A stretch of DNA of 64,000 nucleotides, taken from contig NC_092335.1 of the NCBI RefSeq assembly GCF_046630445.1, positions 38,016,001 through 38,080,000 on the forward strand, given 5' to 3'. Positions within the stretch are counted from its first letter, which is position 1. Each line of letters begins with the position of its first letter. The notes beneath the pieces are model-generated. The model did no database searches. It worked only from the letters and a program-made list of their open reading frames with translations, and was not told the origin of the DNA. Both the position numbers and the translations under genes were made by a program. The DNA comes from Rutidosis leptorrhynchoides. Its lineage: Eukaryota; Streptophyta; Magnoliopsida; Asterales; Asteraceae. Below, piece by piece: positions 36,198 through 48,181 of the stretch.

Positions 36198-39100
36198 CTA
36201 TTCAGACCACAACTTCATGAATGTGGCAACGCATGTCTTGATGAATGACATAATCGGGTTACTTTCTTGACTGTCCGATCTCTTAGATTTGGCTGCTTCC
36301 AATGATTCACTGCTTAGATAATCAAGTTTAGCACAACTAGAGAACTTATAATACTCGAAACACAGTGCGCCAACTTCGCATGTTTTGGCAGGGTTAATAT
36401 CCATGAATAAATACTTACAGATTGATTCTTTTTGCTGTATCAGTAGGCTGTAAGCCTGATTTCTTCTTATTTGCAGTCAGAGCTTCAAAACTCGGTTGTT
36501 GAAGAGAACTGCTAGAGTTATGCTTAGAACTGATGTCACTAGGAGTACTCAAGGCCTATCAAAGTGACAAATAAAAGACTACGGTTATTTAGCAACAACG
36601 GACCCAATTCTCACATTAGCATTTAACCTGTATATATATACAAATAATAAAGGTTTATAATTCTATATGTTTTCTAAGCAGTAGTTTAATTCAACTAAAT
36701 AAGACAAACGAATAAGAGTATGAACTTACTTTGTTCTCGAATTCAACATCCATGATCGTTTTAGACTCTGTTTGGGGGGTTGCTAATTCCTCAGATTTTG
36801 TATTTACCACTTCATCAAAAATCATGCTAGAAACGGGCCTTAAAGGAAAAGTCTCTACGACTACATTCTTTGACAAAGGACGAATATGCCCTTGATACAC
36901 GTCCACTTCATTTACTTCATGTTCGTGTCCTTCCACACCCTGTTCCATTACAAATTCTGCATGCTCAGGTTCTTCGAATACTTCATTATTCTCTGTTGCA
37001 TTAGTACTACTATTTATGATGATGCCATCATCAAATTTGCGTCTATGCAGTTCAGAGACCCTTTTTGTATTCAAAACTTTCGCACGTCTAAGCTCGTATT
37101 CATTGAGTAGTGTTTTGTTGTCTTTAGGTGGTACCCCATGTATATTGGGATCAAATGAGATCGAACCTAATGGAAAGTTTTCCAAAAAACTATCGAGGTT
37201 CTCCATATTCTCCTCCCCTGGAGGCAACTTGGGTGGGGCCAGCACTCGATTCTCCTGAATTATGTCTCGAAAAATTTCACGGACAATGTAATAGGACCCA
37301 CCAACTTCTTTGTGTGTGAGATTCAGTGATGGAAAACTTCCTTTATTTGAAGCCTGATGTCTGCAAGAAGTATACTCTAACGTTATTTATTCTACCACAA
37401 AACCAGGATATATAAATATTGTTCCCACTTTAAACTGCAAACTATTTTCATAACTGAAGTATATATAATTAGTTAGACTTGCGCAGCAGATCAAAGAAAG
37501 CTGCTCAACCCAAATCACCAAACGCATAGCTTATATATGTTTTGCCATATTCTCAAAATTCTGTGTACTTACTCACTCTCATTAGTAACTAAAACATACA
37601 ACTTGACACATGGATCAAGAAGATGGATACTTACAGTAATTGAAGTTTTATAACTTGAAATCGAAACTACACAGCAGATTTCTCACAACATTCTAGGAAA
37701 TACTACGCTTATGCGAATCAGGCAAATCAAAACATTAGTGTCCCGGGGCGGACCTCTGAAGGGTCAACTGGTTCGGCTGCCCCCGACTACTCAAATTTTT
37801 TTTCAGTGTATTTATTTTTTTTGAACAGCCGAATATTATAAAAAACCAAAAGGAACCCAACCTAGCGAGAAGCTAGAAAGGAACAACAAAAGTTACAACG
37901 GGTTACATAACCAAGAAATTAAATTACACCTTAACTTCCCTCTATTTTTTAACCAAAAAAATGAATACGAGCGAATGGAATCGAATATAACACACTTCTT
38001 GATTGCATGAGTGTTAAACACGATACCATTCCGAAAGCTCCAAATGATCCACACCGTAGTCGCAGCAATGATATACAACCGGATCTTCCAATCTGCACTT
38101 CGAGGGTTGCTATCGATCCAACTTGTAAGCTCTTTCCATGACATTACCGACGACGGAATATGAATACTACACCAAACACCAATACGAACCCAAATATCCC
38201 GGGCCAAATTACAAACATAAAACGTATGTTCAGAGTCCTCTATATCAGCTCCACACGTCGGACATGTCGTATCCAAAATATCTACTCCTTTAAGCATCAA
38301 ATTAAATCTATGTGGTAAAGCATCGAGGGCTAACCTCCAAATAAAAAACATTTATTTTCAATGGGAGAATCTTGTTCCAAGAAGTACTGTCCGAGGCCCC
38401 ATTTAACATCGCATCGTCTAACAACTTGCGAAGATTAGCCACCGTGAAGATGCCATCAATTGCCGAACCCCACACCCACTCGTCCAGCCCATCAGACAAT
38501 TGGACTGATGACAATTCAGCTAACAAGTATTCGAGTTCCTGCGCTGTTCTACCCGTGATTTCACGCTGCCAGCACCAACCCCAACCTGCAGGACCACACT
38601 TATCTCTAACTAAAACATTCGGAGTTGAGTCTAAATGGAACAATCGGTTATATCGAGTACACAGAGGGCCATTTCCCAACCAAACGTCTTTCCAGAACAA
38701 AGTAGTACCGCCGTTACCGACTTGTTTATGTAATACATTCCAACTAATGTAATTCTTTTCGGTCACCCACTTGAAGGAATTAACTATATCAGCCCAAATA
38801 CTTTTATACTTTAACCCCTGTCTTTGAATACCCATATCTTCACCATGAATTGCTTTAATAACTCGAATCCACAAATCCTTAGAACCTGTCATCGCCCTCC
38901 ATCTCCATTTATGAAGAAGGGCTAAATTAAACGATTTCACGCTACCTATTCCTAACCCGCCTTGCTCTAGCGAAGCCAAAACCTTATCCCACTTAACCCA
39001 ACTTATCTTACGCTTTTCACCAATGGAGGAGCCCCAAAAAAATGCCGAACGGAGTGACTCGATCTTTTTGATAACCGCTTCTGGACAACGGAAAACCGAA

Positions 39101-41626
39101 AAATGATAAATCCCCAAACTCCCTAAAACCGATTTAACAAGAGTCAATCTCCCACCAATCGATAGCATATTAGTTTTCCATCCTCTTAACCGCTTATTAT
39201 ATTTATCAATTAACCCTTTCCAATTCTTTAAAAGCTTCATATTGGCACCTAAAGGAAGCCCAAGATACGTGAATGGAAGCACACCTTGACTACACCCAGT
39301 TGCCTCAACCATTGCAACCATATCCGCATCTGATGTCCCAACCCCGAATAAGTGTGACTTGTCGATGTTAATCTTTAACCCGGATGAAATATAGAACTCC
39401 TCCAACAAACGCAATATGTTTCTCATTTCATCTAAATTCCAACCTGTACAGACCACTACGTCGTCAGCGTAAAATAAATGCGATACAATAAAGTTACCAC
39501 TTCCTAGTCGAGCACCCCGAATAAGTCCACGATTAACTGCATCTGTGATCATTAAATTCAGGCCCTCCATTATGATAATAAAAAGGAATGGACTTAGCGG
39601 ATCTCCTTGTCTCAATCCTCGTTCAATCTTAAATTCATTAGATGGACTGCCATTTACAAGAACAGAAGCTCTAGCCGACGAAAGACACATTTGAACCCAT
39701 CTTCTCCATTTCGACCCAAAACCAAGGCGCTCTAACATATGGTCCAAAAACCTCCAACTGACGGTGTCATATGCTTTCTCGAAATCTACTTTAAATAACA
39801 ACAATTTTTTCTTTTTCTTCTTATACCATGCAATAACTTCACTAAGAATAACCGGGCCGTCAAGATTTTGTCTTCCGGCTATAAAGGCAGACTGTTCGAC
39901 TCCAATAACACTATTTATCACTTTAGCAATCCTAATCGCCATTAACTTAGTAACGATCTTGTATTGAACACCAACCAGCGATATAGGTCTGAAATCTTTA
40001 ACCTTAGTCGGATTAGGAACCTTTGGAACTAATGTGATGAAAGATGAGTTCGTTCCACCCGGTAAGCAAAAGGAGTCGAAAGTGTTGGTGACAGCCGTCA
40101 AAATGTCATCCTTACACAACTGCCATTGATCTTTTATAAACTGAAATGAAAAACCATCAGGACCTGGAGCTTTCGACCCACCACATGACCAAACCGCAGA
40201 TTTAACTTCATCCTCTGTAATCGAATTTTCTAACAAGTTTCGCTCCCCCAAGGACAAGACATATTGAGGCTGAAAAACAGGGAACTCAAAATGCGCTTCA
40301 GTGGCCAAATATTTCTCCCTATAAAACGCGAAAAACTCTTGCTTAACTCGCGAAGGATCAACAACCCACTCTCCGTTAATAAGGATCCCTTGAATATTAT
40401 CAGACCGTCTTCGTTGCTTTAATAATGCATGAAAATACCCCGAATTTTCATCCCCGTCTAGACCCCACTTCACCCTCGACTTTTGAGCAAGATCCATATC
40501 TTTCATTCTATTAATTTCTAACAGTTCATTGACCAATTCTCCTCTATTAGAAATGCATTCAGTAGAAGCAGAACCCAACTCAATTGATTCATCAATTTCT
40601 TCCAGCTTAGAGTTGATCAACATCACTCTAGAAACTTCAGCACTTTTAACTTCCTTAATCCATCCTTTGATATCAGCTTTAACTAGTTTTAGTTTCATAT
40701 CAAACCGAGTACTTTGATTGCACCTCAGCCACGATTGTTTCACAATTTCATCGAACCCATTTCGACACTTCCACGAATTAAAACACTTAAAAGGATGCGG
40801 ACCATAATCAATTCTCTCTTTAAAAACCAACAACGGAGTATGATCGGACCACCTTTTACTTAAAGCAAGCAGTCTGAGATCAGGAATATCATCTAAAACA
40901 CTAGCCGATACAAAAACTCGATCCAACCTGCTCATTTTAATACCCCGTTTATGCACCCACGTAAATTTACGACCCCCCAATGCTAGCTCAGAGACATTTG
41001 CCTGCTCGATAAACGAGTTAAACCGATCTGCATTTTGAGAGTTAAAAATAGTTCCCTTCCGGTCCCCTTCCTGTCTTTTCAGTGTATTTATGTGTTAAAT
41101 TTCGACGTTTGGTGTATTTATATGTAAAAGTAGTCATTTTGCCCTCGTTTACTTGTTTTTTCAAAATTTTAACATTTTGCGAAAGATCCGCCATATATTG
41201 TATATACAGTACATAATTTTGCATAAACTCTAAAGTTCCACATACACATTAAATTGAAAATTAGCACAAAAATGAAAAATATCGAACAAACATACATTTT
41301 TTGGGCCAAGATGAAAAATCTCGCACAAAAATGAAAACTCTGGTGCAAAAACGAAAAATGTGACATTAAAAACATGCGTAATCATTTCTAGGGTTTATGG
41401 CATAAGGTAAACTACTAGACTAGTGTTGGAAATTTCAGGCGTAGTAGTATTTGAAATCTATCTATAAATAGAATGAAATGAACCTTTGAATAAAAGTCTG
41501 GACCATTTGTTTCCGTTCCTCTTTGGATCTTCGCTTTGATTTTTTAGCTCCAGATGAATCATTGAGGTTTGCGTATGTTATTGTTTTACCAGCACAGTAA
41601 CCTCCTCCTACTCTGTTTATTTGCAT
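36198..41626 (-). CDS. At3g52170-like putative DNA-binding protein, four exons
   Basis: Exons 41626-41484, 37360-36730, 36555-36419 and 36336-36198 join in frame to 349 residues. Landmarks are a basic, charged N-terminal motif (KKSKRRSKEERKQMVQTFIQ), then GSFPSLNLTHKEVGGSYYIV and REIFRDIIQENRVL, then FPLGSISFDPN. The conserved K(S)KEERK...FPSLN.THKEVGGSYY block is typical of the plant family annotated as DNA binding (At3g52170); a true molecular role is not established. Phase and sequence agree perfectly across a 4.1 kb first intron, which contains a LINE. The gene is next to SEX4 on the same strand, matching At3g52170-At3g52180. It is shorter than the Arabidopsis protein as I recall it (about 500 aa), with loss in the poorly conserved acidic middle. 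Confidence 0.82.
37816..41075 (-). mobile_element. 5'-truncated LINE with 16 bp target duplication
   Basis: Flanked by a perfect 16 bp repeat TTTTCAGTGTATTTAT (37800-37815, 41076-41091), with a short poly(A) (T-run at 37816-37822) at its 3' end. The minus-strand frame begins inside the endonuclease (GDRKGTIFN, KMSRLDRVFVS, SDHTPLL), runs through a full reverse transcriptase (PGPDGFSFQFIK, FRPISLVG, GLRQGDPLSPFLFI, FYADDVVVC) and ends with zf-RVT (CPTCGADIEDSEHTFYVC). A single frameshift near 38340 separates RT from zf-RVT; otherwise the frame is open. ORF1 and the endonuclease N-terminus are lost. It lies in intron 1 of the At3g52170-like gene, same sense, within older hAT-like repeat sequence. 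Confidence 0.93.
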
Positions 41627-41929
41627 TTATAGATCTAATCCAACAAGTTAAAATTTCTGAATTATATAGGAAGAAATGATGTAAGTAAGTGATCTGATGA
41701 TGCAGACAGATGAAAAGAGTTAGTTCTAGTTCCTGGGAGTGTAACTGAAAACCCTACTAATGGACACACTTGACTAGTTGACCTGAAACAAATGCTCCAT
41801 ATGCTTGCAAACATATGATTAGCTATTGGGGTAGACCAATATTTGAATATTATTTTATTTTTATAAATTATCTTTAAAAAAAATTGTATATTGTTTCGTG
41901 TATAGAAATTTCTCTTAGAATCTCATCAG

Positions 41930-42245
41930 ATCATGATCGTCTCAACAATTTGAAGGCCCTGAGCGAAAATAAAAATAAACCCCTTATACACGTTAGATTT
42001 TTTATTAGATACAAAAAGATAATACTCCATAGTCCATACTTAAATTGATCAATATGAAAAAAGTTTTCAAGACATACTTATCAAAGTGTTTTATTTTCAA
42101 ATATTTTGTTCTCTAACAGGCTTTTTTGTATAATTTTAATTGAATACTTTGAGAATATATTTAAAATTTTAAGCCCTTCTAAATTTTTGGGCCCTAGGCG
42201 GTTGCCCATCTTGCCTATGTCCAGATACGCCTGTGAGATAAATGT
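41930..42245. repeat. Degenerate hAT-like repeat
   Basis: GAAGGCCCTGAGCGAAAATAA on the left and TTTTTGGGCCCTAGGCGGTT with GCCTATGTCCAGATACGCCT on the right are typical of old, widely dispersed hAT-derived elements. Exact ends are not visible. Confidence 0.45.
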
Positions 42246-42351
42246 ATAAAACGCATGTATACTAATTTATATATTATATACATTTATAGTATTATTTTGT
42301 AAAGTTTACATTATCTTAAAGTTTACTAGAAATGAAAGATTTATTATTATA

Positions 42352-42474
42352 TTTTTTTAACAACAGTTCGGGATAATCGTTAAGGGGCAACGTGCAATGC
42401 TACACCCCACGGGAGTCAAACTCTCGACTTCTCGCTAAGAGGGGCGAATCACTACCACATAAGCTACAACACGA
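42352..42474 (-). mobile_element. tRNA-derived SINE
   Basis: On the minus strand the head reads GTTGTAGCTTATGTGGTAGT (A-box like) and GAGAGTTTGACTCCC (B-box like), then GGGGTGTAGCATTGCACG, GCCCCTTAACG and a GTTGTTAAAAAAATA tail. This is the structure of a short plant SINE with an internal Pol III promoter. Target duplication not clear. Confidence 0.7.
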
Positions 42475-42917
42475 AATTTGTTAAATATTGTCATTATTTG
42501 GACTAAAACACATTATCCAAAACAACATTGATCTCAAGTTGGTTGGCTTGTAAAGTTGCAAGTCACTTTGTAAACACAAGTATAAGATGTATGAAGGTTG
42601 GTGTGCAACAACTGCAAGTAATTTTGTGGTGTATAAATAACCTCACTTTCATCATACCACATATTTAAAAGCTCGATCATTTGGATTCCTTATATGTCAA
42701 TCAATAAGAAAACCGTATGGCAGCTCAGACTTTGATTTCATTATCAAACAACCACAAAGCATAATATAGACACAACATATGGAAAAAAGAAAAGTAAAAA
42801 ATAAGAGGTTGAAGCAGAAGTGGAAGAAACTACTTCAGTTTCTTTATAATTTATATACATGGGATATATACACTGGCAACCATGAATAGATACAAATAAT
42901 AGTGTTTGTCATTGGGT

Positions 42918-45900
42918 TTACTCATCATCCGGATAACTATCCAGAAACTGCTTTATAATCTCTCTTTCGTTGGTCGTCAGATCAAAATCATCATCACCCA
43001 ATCTCCTCCACAAAGCAGCACTTATGCTCTCCGGGTCTTTATCAACTACCTGCATCAGTGAAAGAGTGAATTAGTAACGCCTAATCTTATTTGTTTATGA
43101 ACACAGTACAGACATCATAGCTTCCATTAAATTACTACTATACATCGACCATTAGACATGCTTTAGATTAATGGAACCCGCATATGGGATTATATAAAAA
43201 TATTAGGCTAATTTAATGACATAGTTTTTGTAACCATATTTACTAATAAAAAATTTCAGAAAATCTGAAAAATGGACAAATAAATGTATCTGGAATGTAC
43301 CTGGATATAGTTGTTAATGTGGCCATCCTTGTTAACAGGAGTAACAGGCTCATTGTTATTGGTCATCCATTCACCATCTACTATGTATTTGTACTCATAC
43401 CTACCCTCCTGTTATTATAAATACATAACATATAACTTGAAATATTTAGCCTCAATATTTTTTGCTTCTTGATATTAGCTGTTGAATAAGATAGCACCTT
43501 CAATGTAACATATATTGTTTACCAGCAAAGAAGATAATAAATTAGTTACCAGCAAATCTCTATGAAGAATCCACGAACCATGCTTCTCATCATAATTTAA
43601 TGGAATACTCTGCAATGAATCACTGATTTCAGCAACGAAGCATCAACTCACATTGTCACCATGCTAAAAATTTGATAAAGAACCTGTGCCTTTGACAATT
43701 GTATGTCGAATATAACTAAAGGACCATAATTGTTGACACTAACTTTTCAAAAATAATTAAAAATAATATCGGGTATATATTACCTGGCCCCAACCAATAT
43801 CAAGTCCAGATACTTCTACTGTGGAACAATTATCACCGTTCCATGTCAATGTAATCGATCTCTTTTTCAGGCCTGTAAGCTTTAAAAATATTCAGTTTAA
43901 GAAATATTTGTGTCACCAATGAGAAGATTTATGTTACATTCCCTAAGAATAACTGTCTTAGGAAAAAGTGAATACAATCACGAACAGTGTTTTATATTAG
44001 ATTTTATTAAGTGTAAGTTCTTCACAGTTATATGCCATGTTCGAGCTCCCAAAGCTTATAATCATAGAACTTCATGAATATAAGTCAAAGAATAACTTAC
44101 AATGTCAGCAGTTGCGCTTTTTATAGCATCAACATTTGGGAAACATTTACGATTTCTCTGCAAAGAAATTGAACAAGCGATAAGCATTATTAAACAAAGA
44201 ATGTTGATTTTGCATATGCACACAAGTTTTTTAACTGAAATTTGTTCCAAACTTCAAAACTTTTTCTATTTTCTGCACTCTTATATATCTGATGATCATA
44301 TGCTGACATTGTTGTAATTTAGGGGGAAAAAAAGAACATATTTACCAGGAGTAGACTGAGTGCATTGTTTAGCTTATAACCTTGAACCCAGAACATGTAA
44401 GCCAACTGTCATAAGTAGGACCCACGTCAATAAAAAAACACAGATACCTAAAAAAAGCATAGTTTAGGAAGTTAAAATTCAGTATACTGCAGTTGCAGGA
44501 GCTCTTCCAAGTCCAGCTGTGCAATGTATGTAAGTTACTCCACCATTTCGGTTAACAGCTTTGTGTAATTTGCTCACTACGGCAGGAAGTCGTAGCCGCA
44601 AATCAGTTCCATCAAAGTCCCTGATCCATAACATTCATTTGTAAACTCGCGTCGGACCCCACGTGGAAATTTATAAAAGAAAATAGATATATTGTTCAAC
44701 AAGAAGAACCGTTTTACCTTATTTCAGCACGCAAGTGTTCAATGTCACTGAATGTGCTGGCATATTCTTGAATGGCATTAATATCCACGTTAAAATATCT
44801 AGTGAACCGGTTAATTGGAAAACATGAAATGCACCTCAACAGCTATTCGTTAACTAGACCAAGAAAACTTGTTACATAACGCAAACTTGATCTATGTACA
44901 ATGATTTATGAATCCAAATGATGGATATAATAAGTTCATCTTGAGCGGATTAGCTCCAAGACGTTTAATATATAAGATAATTATTTAATGAAAATTTCTT
45001 ATGGATACGCAAGATCAGGGTCTTGTTGCAAGCAGAATATGGTATGTACTCCAATACTACGAAGCTTGTCAACATCTTCAGGAGTCTGCCATGTGTATAA
45101 AGTTCCTAAGAAACGACATAATCCATTCGAAATTGAATATAGGAGCGAAACATTACCTGCAGACATGATCCAACGATCAAGTCTGGACGAATAAAATTGT
45201 AGTTCATTCCAAGTTCATGCCTATAAGTCAAAACTGAAATTACCAAATTAGCAAAAAGATATTAACCTAATGATAAAGTCAGTAACTGAAAAACTGATAT
45301 GATGAAGATATTAACTTACCAGCACCCATTTTTTCGGTCATATTAGTACTGTAAACATCAGATTTCTCGTCATCGTCAGCACCTTCCATATCGATACTAG
45401 GTGTCGGGCTAGACATTGCCTATATAATGAAACACATACAATTGAAATTTTTGTGTTTAGTTTGTTTAGATCAATTTAGTGGTTACCACAAATTCATTAC
45501 AATTCATACTTTTATTGCATCAAAAACAAAATCACATGATACACAATACAAAAAGCAGTCACACGGAGCCATAATTCAACCAGATTAAACATAAAAATAA
45601 ATGCAGAAATTAAAGAAAATTTACATTACCTTAGCTAAATAACAACTTCCTGTAAAATCATTAGCATTCACCAATCCCTGATTACGATGAAAACCACACA
45701 CAGAAACATACGTTGTAAATCAGTGATTGTAACATTTACATATGGCACAACAAAGGTAGTTAAGTTACAAATTTCACCTTCGTATTTACAAATATCGGGT
45801 ATATTGAAGATTTACATTTGAAGTTATAAAAAGGCAAAGCTGAATAGGACCTGATAAACATAAAATTTAGATAATTAATCCATGGTGATAAATTTTAAAC

Positions 45901-45948
45901 AAATTGAGAAATTGAAACATACCTTGAAAGATTTGTTAGGCAGTTCAT
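42918..45948 (-). CDS. SEX4: Phosphoglucan phosphatase SEX4 (DSP4), 14 exons
   Basis: Fourteen exons (45948-45923, 45850-45778, 45677-45630, 45419-45320, 45233-45157, 45085-45009, 44798-44718, 44620-44488, 44405-44346, 44157-44101, 43879-43784, 43609-43550, 43408-43301, 43049-42918) join in frame to 375 residues, close to Arabidopsis SEX4. SEX4 removes phosphate from starch glucans so that amylases can degrade the granule at night; it is a chloroplast enzyme. Visible parts: transit peptide (MNCLTNLSR...), dual-specificity phosphatase with the [11 protein letters not shown] active loop (Cys nucleophile, Arg) and general-acid region DFDGTDLR, then a CBM48 starch-binding domain ([41 protein letters not shown]) and the C-terminal tail that packs on the catalytic domain. 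All exons are intact. The ATG is only about 260 bp from the end of a large MULE. Confidence 0.95.
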
Positions 45949-46209
45949 CCTTGTGTCTAATTCATAAAAAGTATCAGTTCACTTGGTGAGTTGGTGGACA
46001 GAAAACGATGATGATGGAGTATATTTTGAATTTTTTTTATTTTTTTTATTTATTATCCGGACAAAAAACTTAAAAAAAAATTATACTTTTTATATGAACT
46101 TTTCTTTTTTTAACTTTTTAGTTTTACTCTTTAGTTTTTACCTTTTATATATCTTTTTTTAGTATATATGAATAAGAAGCATATTCATTTGACTCCAAGT
46201 TTTATCTTG
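45949..46209 (-). promoter_or_regulatory. Residual SEX4 upstream region
   Basis: Only about 260 bp separate the SEX4 ATG from the left end of the MULE. It contains the 5' UTR and T/A-rich tracts. Any more distal SEX4 control sequence must lie beyond the 12.9 kb element or within it. Confidence 0.55.
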
Positions 46210-46519
46210 GGTTTGGGGGACTGATTTTCAGCCCTTGGATTAGTGGTGATCAATGGCTGAGATTAAATAGATCAAAATATATGTAATTTTGGGCGGAGGG
46301 GCAATTTCGTCATTTTACTGCAAAAATTTTGTACACACACTCCACCCATCTCGTGCATTCCTCACTATTGCACACACCATCCGTAACGTTTTTCTCTCTC
46401 TATCTCCATTCTAGGGTTTTCCATCTGGAACGAATTTCTTCATCGCCATCAATTATCTTAAGTTTCTTCGATTCGATCAACAATCAAACGTTTCATCTTC
46501 ATTAATCCATCTATAACCA

Positions 46520-48099
46520 ATGGCGAAATCATCTGAATCTCCGGCTAAAACACATGCTTCGGGTAAAGCACAATCTTCGGTTAAAGCTCAAGGTCCGGCG
46601 AAATCACAAGCTCCGACCAAAATACAAGATCCGGCGAAAACAAAAGCTCCGGCTAAACTAAAAGCTCCGGCCAAAGCTCTAGGTAATTTTACTATGTTTT
46701 ATTTCGCAATTAATCAAGTGTTTGTTCTATTTTCATTGTTTTCTTAATTTTTTTAGTTTTTTTTAGAGATATTGCTTCGTGATTTGTTTGTGTTTACTAT
46801 TTTTTCAGCAATCAATCAACTGTTTATTGTATTTCATTTTTTTCTTAAATTTTTAGGGTTTTTTAGAGATATATTGATTCGTGTTTCTTTTTCAAATCAC
46901 ATGTGATTTGTTTGTGATTATCTTATGTGTGTTATTTACCATTATATTTACATGTTTTACAGTTATTTCTCTGCATGCATTTTGTCCATTGTAATGTTAG
47001 TGATTAATGCCATCACTTTTGATTTATGTATTTTATTAATTACTTGTGATTCTGCATTTACCAATCACTTGTGATTCTGCTTTGACAATCACTTGTGATT
47101 CTGCATTTTACCAATCACTTGTGATTCTGCTTTGCCAATCACTTGTGATTATGCATGCCAATCACTTGTGATTATGCATGCCAATCACTTGTGATTCTGC
47201 CAATCACTTGTGATTATGCATGCCAATCACTTGTGATTGAATTTACATAATCACTTGTGATTTTTCATACTTATTCCAACCTTTTTTCATATTATTTGTG
47301 TGATGACCCGGGAATTTCCGACCAAATTTAAACTTAATCTTATATGAAATCGATACGATAAGCAAAGTCTATTAAACTGAGTCTCAAAATTTTTGAACTG
47401 TTTACATGGGTATATTTAACCTTTGACCATCCTCGACGATTCACGAACAATTATTGTTAATAAATAGGTATATATATAAAATTGTATACATTTAATTACT
47501 AATATTATTGTTATCATTATTAATATCCTTATTATTATAATTAGTAGTAAAATTATGATTTTAGTTATTATTAAGATTATTAATATTATAATTTTTACAA
47601 TTACCATTATCATTAAAATTAAAATCATTATTAATATTGTAAATAATATTATAAAAATAATACAATTTATCATTAATATCATAAATAATAACATTTTTAA
47701 TATTGTTATTAATAACTATTATTATCATTATTGTTAATATTATTATTAATTATATAATATAATTCATAAAAAGAATAAGATTCAGTTTCATGATACATTC
47801 AATCTGTTTGTTTCATGTCTCTATCTGCTTTTGTCTCTATCTGCTTTCTATTTCTTTATTTTTTTCTGATGATCTTGATTCTATCTGTCGACTCATTCAA
47901 CCCTACCAATTGCTATTGATGATTGATAAAATGAGTAATTACTATTGAGGGTACTATTACTGATTAGTGTCTTCCTTTCATAATTCAAACTTAAGGAATA
48001 CATAAATATACATAAATATTGATATGAGCAGGTATATAAATATAGATATATACATACGATATATAAATGCATATATATATAAACTATAAAAATAGATTT

Positions 48100-48181
<82 letters not shown>

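Noticed and set aside
47416-47737. Ile/Asn-rich frames on both strands
   Set aside because: Low-complexity ATT/AAT repeat inside the solo LTR.
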